From Candidatus Methylobacter favarea (GTDB lineage: Bacteria; Pseudomonadota; Gammaproteobacteria; Methylococcales; Methylomonadaceae), in contig NZ_CADCXN010000072.1 of the NCBI RefSeq assembly GCF_902806695.1, forward strand, positions 1-35,078: 35,078 nt of DNA. Direction: 5' to 3'. The position numbers were made by a program, and so were the translations under genes. This document shows positions 15,727 through 23,911 of the stretch, piece by piece. The notes under the pieces are model-generated. The model did no database searches. It was not told the origin of the DNA and was given only the letters and a program-made list of their open reading frames with translations. The stretch's first letter is position 1; every line of letters begins with the position of its first letter.

Positions 15727-17262
15727 ATGGAAGAAGCAGTGCTTGAAGCGGTATTGAGTTTGACAGCGAATCTATCAATGAAAGATCGCTACACGGAATT
15801 CCTCAATATCTTCGCCAAGGTTACCGGGAATCATGCTTGCGCCTTATTGCGCCATCAGGATGGAATGTTGATTCCCGTAGCGACACTGGGTTTGGCGCCT
15901 GAAGTCATGGAGCAAACTTTCAGCCCTGCCCAGCACCCGCGCTTGGCAGCGATTATTCAATCCCGGGTTCCGGTTCGATTTTCCTTCAACGATCCCAGAC
16001 CCGACCCCTACGATGCCTTGTTACTCGATGATCCCGGCGGCAAGATGGGTGTGCACTCGTGCATGGGCTGCAGTCTTTATAATGAGAATACGCTGTTCGG
16101 CGTGCTCTCTGCGGATGCCCGTGAACCTGGCCTGTTTGATCATATTGAAGATCGGATTTTTCAGGTCTTTGCGGCAATCGCGACTGTGGCATTGCGTTAT
16201 GAAACCTATATCAGCACCCTGGAAAAACTGGCAAGACACCGCGAACTGGTGGCCAGCGAACTGGTCAATGAGGTCTTGCAGCGAAGCAGTCAAATGCTGG
16301 GTGAAAGTTCCATTATGCAGGAACTCGGCCGTGAAATTGATATTGTCGCCGGCTCCGATCTCAGTGTTCTGCTACTGGGAGAAACCGGTGTGGGCAAGGA
16401 AGTTATCGCCCGGATTATCCATGCGCGTTCGCGACGAGCCGCTCAGCCTCTGGTCTATGTAAATTGCGCCGCTCTTCCTGAGTCCCTGGCTGAAAGCGAG
16501 TTGTTCGGCCATGTTCGCGGCGCTTTTAGCGGAGCGCTGGCCGACCGGGCGGGAAAGTTTGAACTGGCGAGAGGAGGCACCCTGTTTCTGGATGAAGTGG
16601 GTGAGCTGCTTCTTTCAATTCAGGCAAAATTGCTGCGGGCCGTGCAGTTTGGCGAGATACAGCGAATAGGATCGGATAAAAGCCACCGTGTGGATGTCCG
16701 TATCATTGCGGCAACCAATCGGCAAATGGCGGAAGAGGTTAAAGCCGGCCGTTTTCGCGCCGACCTGTACCATCGACTCAGTGTTTATCCTTTGTATGTG
16801 CCGCCTTTGCGGGATCGCGTGGGAGATATTGACTTTTTGGCCAACTATTTTCTGGACCAGGCCAGAGTTCGCCTCGGTCTTCAAAGCGTGGGCATGGCGC
16901 ATGAAACCATTTACGCTCTGAAAAGATATGCATGGCCGGGCAACGTACGGGAACTTGAGCATGTAATCTTGCGGGCCGTGCTGCGCGCATCTTCCGTTCA
17001 AGGTCAGGCAGTTATTCTGGAGCCTGGTGATCTGGACATCCTCACTGATTATGCAAATTCCGCAGAGTCAGTGCCCGAGTCGTTGATTAGAGCGGGGGAA
17101 ATGCCGCTCGCCCAGGCAGTGGATGATTTTCAGAGGCAGATGATTCTTGCAACATTCGCCAAAGCCAATAAAAACTGGTCAGAGACAGCGCGCTGCCTGG
17201 GCATAGATCGAGGTAATTTGCATCGTCTTACCAAACGTCTGGGAATAAGACAGACAGGCTGA
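15727..17262 (+). CDS. norR: Nitric-oxide-sensing sigma-54 activator NorR
   Basis: NorR binds NO at a mononuclear iron in its GAF domain, which relieves inhibition of the AAA+ domain and activates sigma-54 RNA polymerase. I prefer the ATG at 15727 (GGAG 9 nt upstream) over 15703. With this start the iron-centre residues fall almost exactly at E. coli numbering: D93 and D96 (PDPYD), H110 and C112 (VHSC), D130. The GAF domain spans about 10-165. The AAA+ domain has Walker A GETGVGKE (218-225) and Walker B GGTLFLDE (283-290). The sigma-54 contact loop reads GAFSGA (265-270), not the canonical GAFTGA. A Fis-type helix-turn-helix is at about 484-505 ([20 protein letters not shown]). No norVW flavorubredoxin is next to it; the divergent operon encodes an efflux pump. 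Confidence 0.93.
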   Translation: MEEAVLEAVLSLTANLSMKDRYTEFLNIFAKVTGNHACALLRHQDGMLIPVATLGLAPEVMEQTFSPAQHPRLAAIIQSRVPVRFSFNDPRPDPYDALLLDDPGGKMGVHSCMGCSLYNENTLFGVLSADAREPGLFDHIEDRIFQVFAAIATVALRYETYISTLEKLARHRELVASELVNEVLQRSSQMLGESSIMQELGREIDIVAGSDLSVLLLGETGVGKEVIARIIHARSRRAAQPLVYVNCAALPESLAESELFGHVRGAFSGALADRAGKFELARGGTLFLDEVGELLLSIQAKLLRAVQFGEIQRIGSDKSHRVDVRIIAATNRQMAEEVKAGRFRADLYHRLSVYPLYVPPLRDRVGDIDFLANYFLDQARVRLGLQSVGMAHETIYALKRYAWPGNVRELEHVILRAVLRASSVQGQAVILEPGDLDILTDYANSAESVPESLIRAGEMPLAQAVDDFQRQMILATFAKANKNWSETARCLGIDRGNLHRLTKRLGIRQTG

Positions 17263-17283
17263 CTTGGCAAAAAGGATGACTTC

Positions 17284-17877
17284 ATGACGACCTTTGTAAA
17301 TCAATTACTAACCGCAGTGCGCGCCTGCAGGATTTGCGAGGCTCAGCTGCCGCATGAGGTAAGGCCTGTGCTTCAGTTTCATGCAAGTGCGCGCATTTTA
17401 ATTGCAGGGCAAGCGCCGGGGAAAAAAGTTCATGAGTCTGGTGTGCCGTTCGATGATGCCAGTGGAAAGCGATTGCGCGAATGGATGGGAGTAACGCCTG
17501 AAGTATTCTACGACGCTGAAAAGATTGCGATCTTGCCGATTGGCTTTTGTTACCCCGGTACCGGGAAATCAGGAGACTTGCCGCCGCGATCAGAGTGCGC
17601 TGCGGCATGGCGTGAGCAACTCCTTGAATATCTTGATCATCTCGAGCTTACCTTGGTGCTCGGGGGCTATGCGCAGGCTTATCACCTGGATAAAGCGCAG
17701 CTACCGGTTACCGAAGCAGTCAGGTCGTGGCGAACCTATTGGCCCACAGTCGTTCCTCTTCCGCATCCCAGCCCCAGAAATAATCTCTGGATTCGACGAA
17801 ATCCGTGGTTCGAGGCAGAACTACTTCCGGTGCTTCGAAAGCGCGTGGCTGAGGTGCTCCGGCACGAGTCAGACTAA
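17284..17877 (+). CDS. Uracil-DNA glycosylase-family protein
   Basis: This is a 197-residue member of the uracil-DNA glycosylase superfamily. It has the phosphate/uracil-binding motif GQAPGKKVHESGVPFDDASG (from residue 42) and the C-terminal motif HPSPRN (H161). N-terminal C15 and C18 (CRIC) resemble part of the Fe-S ligand set of family 4 enzymes, but other cysteines are not arranged in the classical way, so cluster binding is uncertain. The gene starts 21 nt after norR with a good AAAGGA site and may be cotranscribed. Nitrosative stress deaminates cytosine to uracil, so repair of uracil next to a NO sensor is plausible; that link is inference. Confidence 0.82.
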   Translation: MTTFVNQLLTAVRACRICEAQLPHEVRPVLQFHASARILIAGQAPGKKVHESGVPFDDASGKRLREWMGVTPEVFYDAEKIAILPIGFCYPGTGKSGDLPPRSECAAAWREQLLEYLDHLELTLVLGGYAQAYHLDKAQLPVTEAVRSWRTYWPTVVPLPHPSPRNNLWIRRNPWFEAELLPVLRKRVAEVLRHESD

Positions 17878-17957
17878 TAAATACATGCACTGCCCATCTG
17901 TGTCCTGGGCTTTTATAGCCAGAATAAAGACAACTTTTCTAGTGAGAAGGAGTAAAT

Positions 17958-18308
17958 ATGAAGCTTCATATCAAACGGGTTTACGAATCGCCGTCAGACA
18001 GTGACGGAATGCGCATTCTTGTCGACCGCTTATGGCCGCGCGGCCTTGCAAAGGCAGAGGCCAGGATCGATTTTTGGGCCAGGGAAGTGGCCCCCTCACA
18101 GGAGCTTCGCCGCTGGTATCAACACAAACCCGAGAAATGGCCGGAATTCCAGCGTCGCTATCTTAGCGAATTGCAGAACAATCCTGAGGCAGTAGAGGAG
18201 CTTGTCGGCAAAATCGGCAAGGGCAAGGCCACTCTCCTGTTCAGCTCCAAAGAAGTCAGCCTCAATAATGCTGTGGTTTTGAAAGAATATCTGGGCAAGC
18301 TTTTGTAA
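17958..18308 (+). CDS. DUF488 (YeaO-like) protein
   Basis: This 116-residue protein starts MKLHIKRVYE and has the DUF488 signature RILVDRLWPRGLAKAEARID, followed by FWAREVAPS and, near the C-terminus, LLFSSKEVSLNNA. A strong GAGAAGGAG ribosome-binding site precedes the ATG. The family is widespread and its biochemical role is not established. It follows the uracil-DNA glycosylase-like gene on the same strand after 80 nt. Confidence 0.88.
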   Translation: MKLHIKRVYESPSDSDGMRILVDRLWPRGLAKAEARIDFWAREVAPSQELRRWYQHKPEKWPEFQRRYLSELQNNPEAVEELVGKIGKGKATLLFSSKEVSLNNAVVLKEYLGKLL

Positions 18309-18437
18309 AAGACTGGCGGCTTGTTTAATTGCCTTCAAGCTGTTCTTTATCAAGGATTCCAGCAAGAAAATGTGCTTCTTTATCATTTTATACAGATCGA
18401 TACTATAAACTCCGGACCGGGATGAGGAATTCTCTTT

Positions 18438-19424
18438 TTATTTTTCTGCGGGGTTGACATGAAAAGCGTCTGCATAAATATCATTCATGGAGGCGCCTTT
18501 CAAATACACCATTTTCCTGGTCTGCTTTACCATTTCCGGATGTCCGCACAGATAAACGCGCCAGCCCTTCAAGGATTGGGCGGATGACAGGGCCACCTCA
18601 TAGGCGCGCCCCCGGGCATAGTCAGCTGCTGCAGTATCGCCTGAAAGGCACGGCGTATATCGAAAATTCTCAAACTCCATTGCCATCTCGCGCATTTCAT
18701 CCCTAAGATAAAGTCCATCCGGATCGCGGCTGCCATGAAACAAATGGATAGGGCCGGAATGTCCCTTGACTAAAGCATCAGTAACAATGCCCCAAAGCGG
18801 CGCCAGCCCGCTGCCGGTTCCGGCCAGCAGCAGCGGCTGTTCCGCTCGGCCAGGCAGATAATGACAGCTGCCTTGCGCTTGTGAAATAGTTAATTCCATG
18901 CCTATTTCCAGCTCATCATGCGCCCAGGTACTGAATTGACCATCCGGCAAGCGGCGGATATGGAACTCGAGAATATTTTCATGATGCGGAATATTCGCGA
19001 TTGAATAACTTCGTATTAGGCCGTCGGGGCGTTTCAGGTTGATCAACTGGCCGACGAAAAAATTGAACTTGGTTTCATATTCCAGAACCAGTCTTAGAAT
19101 GTCAGGCGACAGCCACTGTTTTTTGACCACATTCGCTTGAATCCAGATGCCCTGCTGATTGGGCATCTGGACAGTCATATTTTGTTCAGGGCGACACAGA
19201 CAGGCAGGAAAATAGTTTTGCTGCTGCAAGGTATCCTTAAGACCCGCCTGGGCTGAGGCAGGTGGAGCGTTGTCAAGGCTGCGCATTAAACAGGTCTGGC
19301 AGACGCCCTGCCGGCAACTGTTAGGAATACTGCAGTTTTCCCTTTACAGGGTATCCAATACCGTTTCCCCTGGCTGGCAAGTGAAATCGTGTTCTTCGAA
19401 GGTCAGGTTTGGCATGTGCTCCAT
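18438..19424 (-). pseudogene. Ferredoxin-FAD/NAD oxidoreductase with an in-frame stop
   Basis: The full frame runs from an ATG at 19424 (alternative 19415) to 18438. It starts with a plant-type 2Fe-2S domain: HDFTCQPGETVLDTL, a TAA stop (codon 27, 19344-19346), then CSIPNSCRQGVCQTC with the Cx4CxxC cluster ligands. The remainder is a ferredoxin-NADP reductase module: RSYSIAN for FAD (RxYS), LLLAGTGSGLAPLWG for NAD(P), and VYLCGHPEMV at the C-terminus. Domain order matches electron-transfer components of oxygenases and globin reductases. The stop could come from a single CAA to TAA change. Translation could restart at the ATG at 19286, giving a 282-residue reductase without the iron-sulfur domain. 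It lies 13 nt after the globin gene, so they form one transcript. Confidence 0.78.
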
Positions 19425-19437
19425 CTGCTATCTCATA

Positions 19438-19830
19438 TTATCTATTCAATACATCATTACGGGTGCTTTCCGCAATGGCTGCAACTTCGGCAATAAGTTC
19501 CTGAGGCACATCAAGTTCCTCCAGGGTAGCTCCCAAATTCTCCATGACGGCATCAAAATGGCTATCATCCAGACCCATTTTAATAAACCGCGCATGAGCA
19601 TTACGCATATCGGTTCCTGTATAGTTATTCGGCCCCCCAAAAGCCATGGTTAAAAAGGCTTTTTGTTTGGCCCTCTGAGTGTCCATATCGGTATTTTCGA
19701 AAAAGCGGTTGATGCGGTAATCCATCAGGACTTTGCGGTAAAAAATATCCACTGCGGCCTCAACAGCCGGTGCACCGCCGATTTTATCAAATAATGTTTC
19801 GTTCAGGGTTGTATCCTGAGTTGCACTCAT
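19438..19830 (-). CDS. Group 1 truncated haemoglobin
   Basis: This is a 130-residue 2-on-2 globin. It begins the fold with LFDKIGG, has Y31 at the expected B10 position (FYRKVL), the FFENTDM segment, GGPNNYTG in the E-F region, and proximal haem ligand H79 in NAHARF. A B10 tyrosine usually hydrogen-bonds bound O2 or NO. Members of the group bind O2 or detoxify NO by dioxygenation when a reductase supplies electrons. A reductase gene follows directly, though it has a premature stop. The ribosome-binding site is AAGGAAAA. The upstream region is shared with a divergent regulator and contains two palindromes. Confidence 0.93.
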   Translation of the reverse strand: MSATQDTTLNETLFDKIGGAPAVEAAVDIFYRKVLMDYRINRFFENTDMDTQRAKQKAFLTMAFGGPNNYTGTDMRNAHARFIKMGLDDSHFDAVMENLGATLEELDVPQELIAEVAAIAESTRNDVLNR

Positions 19831-19855
19831 AATTGTTTTCCTTGTTGATAAGATA

Positions 19856-19909
19856 ATTATAATGATCAGGCAAATTTGCCGAGGAGAAGCTTACACTAGC
19901 TGATCAGCT
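19856..19909. promoter_or_regulatory. Globin promoter region with two perfect 12-bp palindromes
   Basis: On the minus strand a TATAAT -10 box lies at 19861-19856. GGCAAATTTGCC (19869-19880) is a perfect palindrome lying between this -10 and the expected -35, a classical repressor position. A second perfect palindrome, AGCTGATCAGCT, lies at 19898-19909. The divergent HTH regulator at 19991 is the natural candidate to bind one of them. The -35 match is poor, which suits a regulated promoter. Confidence 0.5.
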
Positions 19910-19990
19910 TATGCAATATTTAATAGTTAAAAGTTTTATATATTAAATATGTATATTCTGATATGCTTGGTTAAAGTCTGCAGGAAAATA

Positions 19991-20626
19991 ATGTCAATGC
20001 CTCAAAATATAAGCTCTCGTCAACATCAGATACTTGAACAATTGCGGGAAAACCGTAATGGATTGAGCATCGATGAATTAGCCAAACTATTGCAAATTTC
20101 CAGGACTGCTGTGCAGCAGCAGTTTGTCGCTCTTGAAAGCGAGGGATATATAAAAAAACATACCCTGACTAAAACAGCGGGCCGTCCGCTAACCCTTTAT
20201 GCTATAACCGATAAGGGAATCAATTGTTTTCCCAAACAGTATGCCTGGTTCTCAGAGTTGATACTCAGCGATCTGCAAGAGGAAATAAGCCCCGAGCGCT
20301 TTAAAGGCTATATGCAAAGACTGGCCGGCAAACTGGCTAAAAATCTGAAAGGCAGGTTTGCAGGAAAAAAACTGGACGAGCGCATTGATGAGCTGTCTAA
20401 AATCATGACGGATCTTGGTTTTCAGATAAAAACAGCGGGTGAATCCGGCGATGATAAAGAAATCATACAAGCGAATAACTGCATTTATCATGATCTCGCT
20501 CAAAAACATCAGGAAATTTGCGAGTTTGACTTGACGTTTATGTCCTCCTTACTGGATAGAGAGGTTGAACAGTTAAGTTGCATGGCGAAAGGAGATTGTA
20601 ATTGCAAGTTCAGAATTAAAAAATAG
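19991..20626 (+). CDS. HTH transcriptional regulator with a cysteine-rich C-terminus (SufR-like)
   Basis: The N-terminal winged helix-turn-helix spans about residues 8-75 (ILEQLRENRNGLSIDELAKL, SRTAVQQQFVALESEGYI, then the wing RPLTLYAITDKG). The C-terminus carries C164, C177, C197, C203 and C205, the last three in SCMAKGDCNC. This architecture is like SufR-type repressors that hold an Fe-S cluster; such clusters commonly react with O2 or NO. I prefer the ATG at 19991 because AGGA precedes it at the right distance; an ATG at 19949 lacks a site. It is divergent from the globin gene, so it probably controls globin and reductase. The ligand is not determined. Confidence 0.8.
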   Translation: MSMPQNISSRQHQILEQLRENRNGLSIDELAKLLQISRTAVQQQFVALESEGYIKKHTLTKTAGRPLTLYAITDKGINCFPKQYAWFSELILSDLQEEISPERFKGYMQRLAGKLAKNLKGRFAGKKLDERIDELSKIMTDLGFQIKTAGESGDDKEIIQANNCIYHDLAQKHQEICEFDLTFMSSLLDREVEQLSCMAKGDCNCKFRIKK

Positions 20627-20749
20627 GCTGACAAGCCCGAAAAAAAACCGAGCGCAGCGAAGCAGGGCAGATTATATTATTCTCAGCAATCCCGGAATGA
20701 TAAAAACCATACCAGTTCCGCTGCTTGTTGTGTCTGGATTCAGATTGCC

Positions 20750-21334
20750 TTAGTCAGAGTTGCTGGCGCGGCTTTCGAGAAACTCTACTTTTACGTTAGC
20801 AAGACCACGCACACCGATTTGTTTTGCAGCCCCTTGGGATAAGTCAATCAAGCGGTTTTTCCTGAAGGGCCCGCGATCATTAACCATTACCACTACAGAG
20901 CGGCCATTATGCAGATTGGTCACGCGTACCTTACTGGGCAGCGGCAGCGTTTTGTGCGCGGCCGTCAAGCCTTGCGGATAAAAGCGGGTTCCCATAGCGG
21001 TGCGATTACCGGATTCATAACCATACCATGAGGCTATACCTTGTTCACTGTAGCCTCTTGCAGAGGCCATTGGATAGTAGGTTTGGCCTTTTACCTTATA
21101 AGGTCTGTTGTAAGCGGCCTTATCACGATAAATAGGCGATTGCCTTGTTTCGGTGGATGATAATAAAGAAGGCTTGGAAGCACAGCCGCCGAATAAGCCG
21201 GTTAGCACTATTATGAACAGGGATAATGCATGGCACGAGCAATTTTTGACAGTTTGAAAATAGAATGCAGAAAGAAGCTGGCCAGGACTTCGGCTGTTTA
21301 TATCAAACGTCAACCTGTTTTCCGCATCGCTCAT
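20750..21334 (-). CDS. RlpA-like lipoprotein (double-psi beta-barrel)
   Basis: This 194-residue protein has a hydrophobic signal and lipobox FGGC (C51), preceded by an unusually long polar leader of about 35 residues; the true start may be downstream. The mature domain shows the RlpA signature: GIASWYG, GLTAAHKTLPLPSKVRVTNL, VMVNDRGPF, and IDLSQGAAKQIG. Some RlpA proteins are lytic transglycosylases acting on denuded peptidoglycan at the septum. No SPOR domain is present, so septal targeting is uncertain. The gene stands alone, convergent with the regulator. Confidence 0.88.
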   Translation of the reverse strand: MSDAENRLTFDINSRSPGQLLSAFYFQTVKNCSCHALSLFIIVLTGLFGGCASKPSLLSSTETRQSPIYRDKAAYNRPYKVKGQTYYPMASARGYSEQGIASWYGYESGNRTAMGTRFYPQGLTAAHKTLPLPSKVRVTNLHNGRSVVVMVNDRGPFRKNRLIDLSQGAAKQIGVRGLANVKVEFLESRASNSD

Positions 21335-21535
21335 AAGCTGACTCGTATTGACGGCAGTGTTAATAGTGTCAGATAAAAATTGCAGGTTAATACCTAGGGC
21401 ATGAATCAGGGATTGGAATGCCGGACTTTAAAGCGGCTAAAGAAATTATAAGTGCTCCCCGCCGATTAATAAAATTTAACTTCTTAAATAAAAAAACAGG
21501 ACTAACGCCGGATCTAACAATGATTTATTTTAATC

Positions 21536-21569
21536 GGTACCCGGATGCCAGTTTATGCATCCGGGTACC
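21536..21569 (-). terminator. Strong hairpin downstream of aqpZ
   Basis: Perfect 13-bp arms GGTACCCGGATGC and GCATCCGGGTACC enclose an 8-nt loop, 19 nt beyond the aqpZ stop. On the minus strand an AT-rich sequence follows, not a pure T-run. I read it as the aqpZ terminator or a 3'-stabilising structure. Confidence 0.6.
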
Positions 21570-21587
21570 AATTAAAGAATCTTGTCA

Positions 21588-22277
21588 TCAATCGTGGCTG
21601 CTGCCAATATAACGATAGACCGCGGCTCCAAGTAGCGAGCCGACAATGGGAGCAACCCAGAATAACCAAAGTTGCGCTAATGCCCAATCACCCACATACA
21701 GGGCTACTCCGAGACTTCTTGCAGGATTAACCGAGGTATTGGTGACTGGTATACTGATCAGATGAATCAGGGTCAGGCCCAGGCCAATTGCGATAGGGGC
21801 AAAGCCTTGCGGCGCCCTTATGTCGGTAGAGCCAAGGATAATAAGAAGGAACATCATAGTCATGACTACTTCAGTCACCAGGGCAGCGGGCAAGGAATAA
21901 CCACCCGGCGAATGGACGCCGTAGCCATTGGCAGCAAAACCGGCGGAAACATCGAAGCCCGCCTTGCCGCTGGCAATGAGATATAGAACGCCGCCGGCAA
22001 CAATGCCGCCTAATACTTGCGCGACAATATAAGGCAGCAATTTTTTTGCGGGAAAGCGGCCGCCCGCCCAAAGCCCTATAGATACGGCCGGGTTGAGGTG
22101 ACAACCGGAAATGTGGCCGATTGCAAAAGCCATGGTTAAAACAGTGAGACCGAAGGCAAAAGCTACTCCAAGGAATCCAATACCCACTTCCGGAAACCCT
22201 GCAGCTAAAACTGCGCTGCCGCAGCCCCCGAGAACCAGCCAAAATGTTCCGAAAAACTCTGCACCATATTGCTTCAT
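21588..22277 (-). CDS. aqpZ: Aquaporin Z
   Basis: This is an inner-membrane water channel of the MIP family with six membrane helices and two NPA half-helices: HLNPAVS (62-64) and SVNPARS (184-186). The selectivity filter residues read F42, H172, T181 and R187, the pattern of water-selective AqpZ and not of glycerol facilitators. The 229-residue length is normal. A good GAGGAG ribosome-binding site precedes the ATG. Monocistronic, with a strong hairpin downstream. Confidence 0.95.
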   Translation of the reverse strand: MKQYGAEFFGTFWLVLGGCGSAVLAAGFPEVGIGFLGVAFAFGLTVLTMAFAIGHISGCHLNPAVSIGLWAGGRFPAKKLLPYIVAQVLGGIVAGGVLYLIASGKAGFDVSAGFAANGYGVHSPGGYSLPAALVTEVVMTMMFLLIILGSTDIRAPQGFAPIAIGLGLTLIHLISIPVTNTSVNPARSLGVALYVGDWALAQLWLFWVAPIVGSLLGAAVYRYIGSSHD

Positions 22278-22665
22278 GTTTATTCTCCTCAGATTGTTTA
22301 TATAAGTCAGCTACCCCTCTTATAATCGAGAGCCGCCTAAGCCGGTGTAAAATATATGCTCACTATGCGTATATTCTGATTGGATGCTATCATTTTCATT
22401 AATAACTCAGCAATTAATTTACAGAATAGGCAGGTGTTAGCTTTGAGACCTGGTTTCAGGAATTCTACAACTTCCTGCTGGCTTGTAGTATCCGCCAGTT
22501 GGAAGAGTTGTAATTTGGATGCTCAGCTTGAAGACAGTACATCGGCTTGACTGACCGCACTTGTAATCGCCGCTGCATAATAGGGCCTTTCAAATTAGTT
22601 CCGGTAAGGTGGGCGCCGGACTATAAGCCAGCGGGAAAGATTATTTTTAATACCTTCTTAAACGG
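22278..22665. other. Intergenic region upstream of aqpZ
   Basis: This 388-nt stretch has no convincing ORF. It should hold the aqpZ promoter. An imperfect AT-rich dyad (AATATATGC ... GCGTATATT) lies at about 22351-22376, and a small inverted repeat CAGGAA/TTCCTG at 22457-22477. No clear -35/-10 pair was found. Confidence 0.4.
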
Positions 22666-23433
22666 CTATTCATCTATCCTCGAATAATAATTGTAAAATT
22701 GTTTCGCCGTTCTTCCGCTTTTTGATGCTCTCGACACGGCAAACAGCTTTGCGGCCTCATGCAAGTTGTTTTTATCGCCCTGGTAATCGCGGAAATAACT
22801 GTCCACTATCTCCAGATAGCCATCCATGTTGGCCTGGTAGAACGATAACCACAATCCAAACCGGTCTGACAAGGAGATTTTTTCCTCAATGGCATCGGAA
22901 TAATGCAGTTCGCCGTTCACTAATCCGGAATCCAGATTGTCTTTCATATACTCAGGTAACAGGTGCCTGCGGTTAGAAGTCGCATACAACAAGATATTTT
23001 CGGGCGGACGTTCTATGGAGCCTTCCAGCACGGTTTTTAAAACAAGGTAGGAATTTTCATTGTTCTCAAATGAAAAGTCATCGCAATAAATAATGAATCG
23101 GTGTGGAAGATCTCTTATTTCGTCGACTATATAGGGCAGGTTATATAAATCATTTTTGAACACTTCAATCAAGCGTAAGCCGTCTGATTTATATTCATTA
23201 AGCAGTGCTTTAATAAGGGACGACTTTCCCGTGCCTCTTGCTCCCCATAACAACGCATTATTCGCCGGTTTATGCGCAATAAACCGCTCCGTGTTTTTTA
23301 TTAGTTCACCTTTTTGACGATCAATGCCGATTAATGAATTCATGGCAATGGGATCTACGCTCTTAACAGGACGGAGTATTCCGGTTTGTTGCCGCCATAT
23401 GGCGGCGTAAATGTGGGTCCAGTCTATGGCCAT
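22666..23433 (-). CDS. DUF815-type AAA+ ATPase
   Basis: This protein belongs to the DUF815 family of AAA-type ATPases, whose role is unknown. From the preferred ATG at 23433 (MAIDWTHIY, AGAGGAAA upstream, 255 residues) it shows the family lead-in LIGIDRQKGELIKNTERF, Walker A WGARGTGKSSLI, Walker B RFIIYCDDFSFE, a sensor-1-like YATSNRRHL, and a C-terminal lid segment with SDRFGLWLSF. An ATG at 23526 would add 31 residues without similarity. It is divergent from chaB. Confidence 0.87.
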   Translation of the reverse strand: MAIDWTHIYAAIWRQQTGILRPVKSVDPIAMNSLIGIDRQKGELIKNTERFIAHKPANNALLWGARGTGKSSLIKALLNEYKSDGLRLIEVFKNDLYNLPYIVDEIRDLPHRFIIYCDDFSFENNENSYLVLKTVLEGSIERPPENILLYATSNRRHLLPEYMKDNLDSGLVNGELHYSDAIEEKISLSDRFGLWLSFYQANMDGYLEIVDSYFRDYQGDKNNLHEAAKLFAVSRASKSGRTAKQFYNYYSRIDE

Positions 23434-23662
23434 AACATTATTTTCCTCTGTATTATTTTTTAATTTTACTAAAAACGAACAGAATAAGTTTGCCTGAAGT
23501 GTCGGTATAAATAAACAACCTGACATGACTATTGCTAAAAGTCAGGAACGGGATCGGGGATAAGATGTCTACAGTGCATAGAAAGCGAGACGCTTTGCAG
23601 ACTTACCGGTTTTATGAATACCTTAACAGTAAAACCGATCCAACCTACCGGAAGGAGGGAGA

Positions 23663-23872
23663 ATGCCTTATCAGCATATTACCGAGTTGCCCGCATCAGT
23701 TCGCGAGCATTTACCCCGTCACGCCCAGGAAATTTACCAGGAAGCCTTTAATAATGCCTGGGAGGAATATAATCACGAGGAAGAGCGTGCCCATCGGGTG
23801 GCTTGGGCGGCGGTAAAAAAAAAGTATGCCAAAAATGAAGCCACGGGAAAATGGGAAGCAAAAAACCACTAA
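23663..23872 (+). CDS. chaB: ChaB family protein
   Basis: This 69-residue protein has the ChaB pattern ELPASVREHLPRHAQEIYQE, then AFNNAWEEY, and HRVAWAAVKKKY. ChaB was described as a cation transport regulator linked to ChaA in E. coli, but no antiporter gene is nearby. The ribosome-binding site GGAAGGAGGGAG is very strong. A short frame beginning further upstream (MSTVHRKRDA) overlaps the chaB start in another frame and is probably not a gene. Confidence 0.88.
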   Translation: MPYQHITELPASVREHLPRHAQEIYQEAFNNAWEEYNHEEERAHRVAWAAVKKKYAKNEATGKWEAKNH

Positions 23873-23911
23873 AATGAGCGGCAGCAGATGAGCGAGAAAG
23901 GGTTACGGATA

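Noticed and set aside
21418-21612. 64-codon plus-strand frame between rlpA-like and aqpZ genes
   Set aside because: It reads through the aqpZ hairpin and into the aqpZ 3' end, with no ribosome-binding site.
22457-22477. Inverted repeat CAGGAA/TTCCTG as a terminator
   Set aside because: Short stem, no T-tract and no gene ending nearby.
23532-23816. Plus-strand frame starting before chaB
   Set aside because: It runs through the chaB start in another frame, and chaB has a far better ribosome-binding site and family match.
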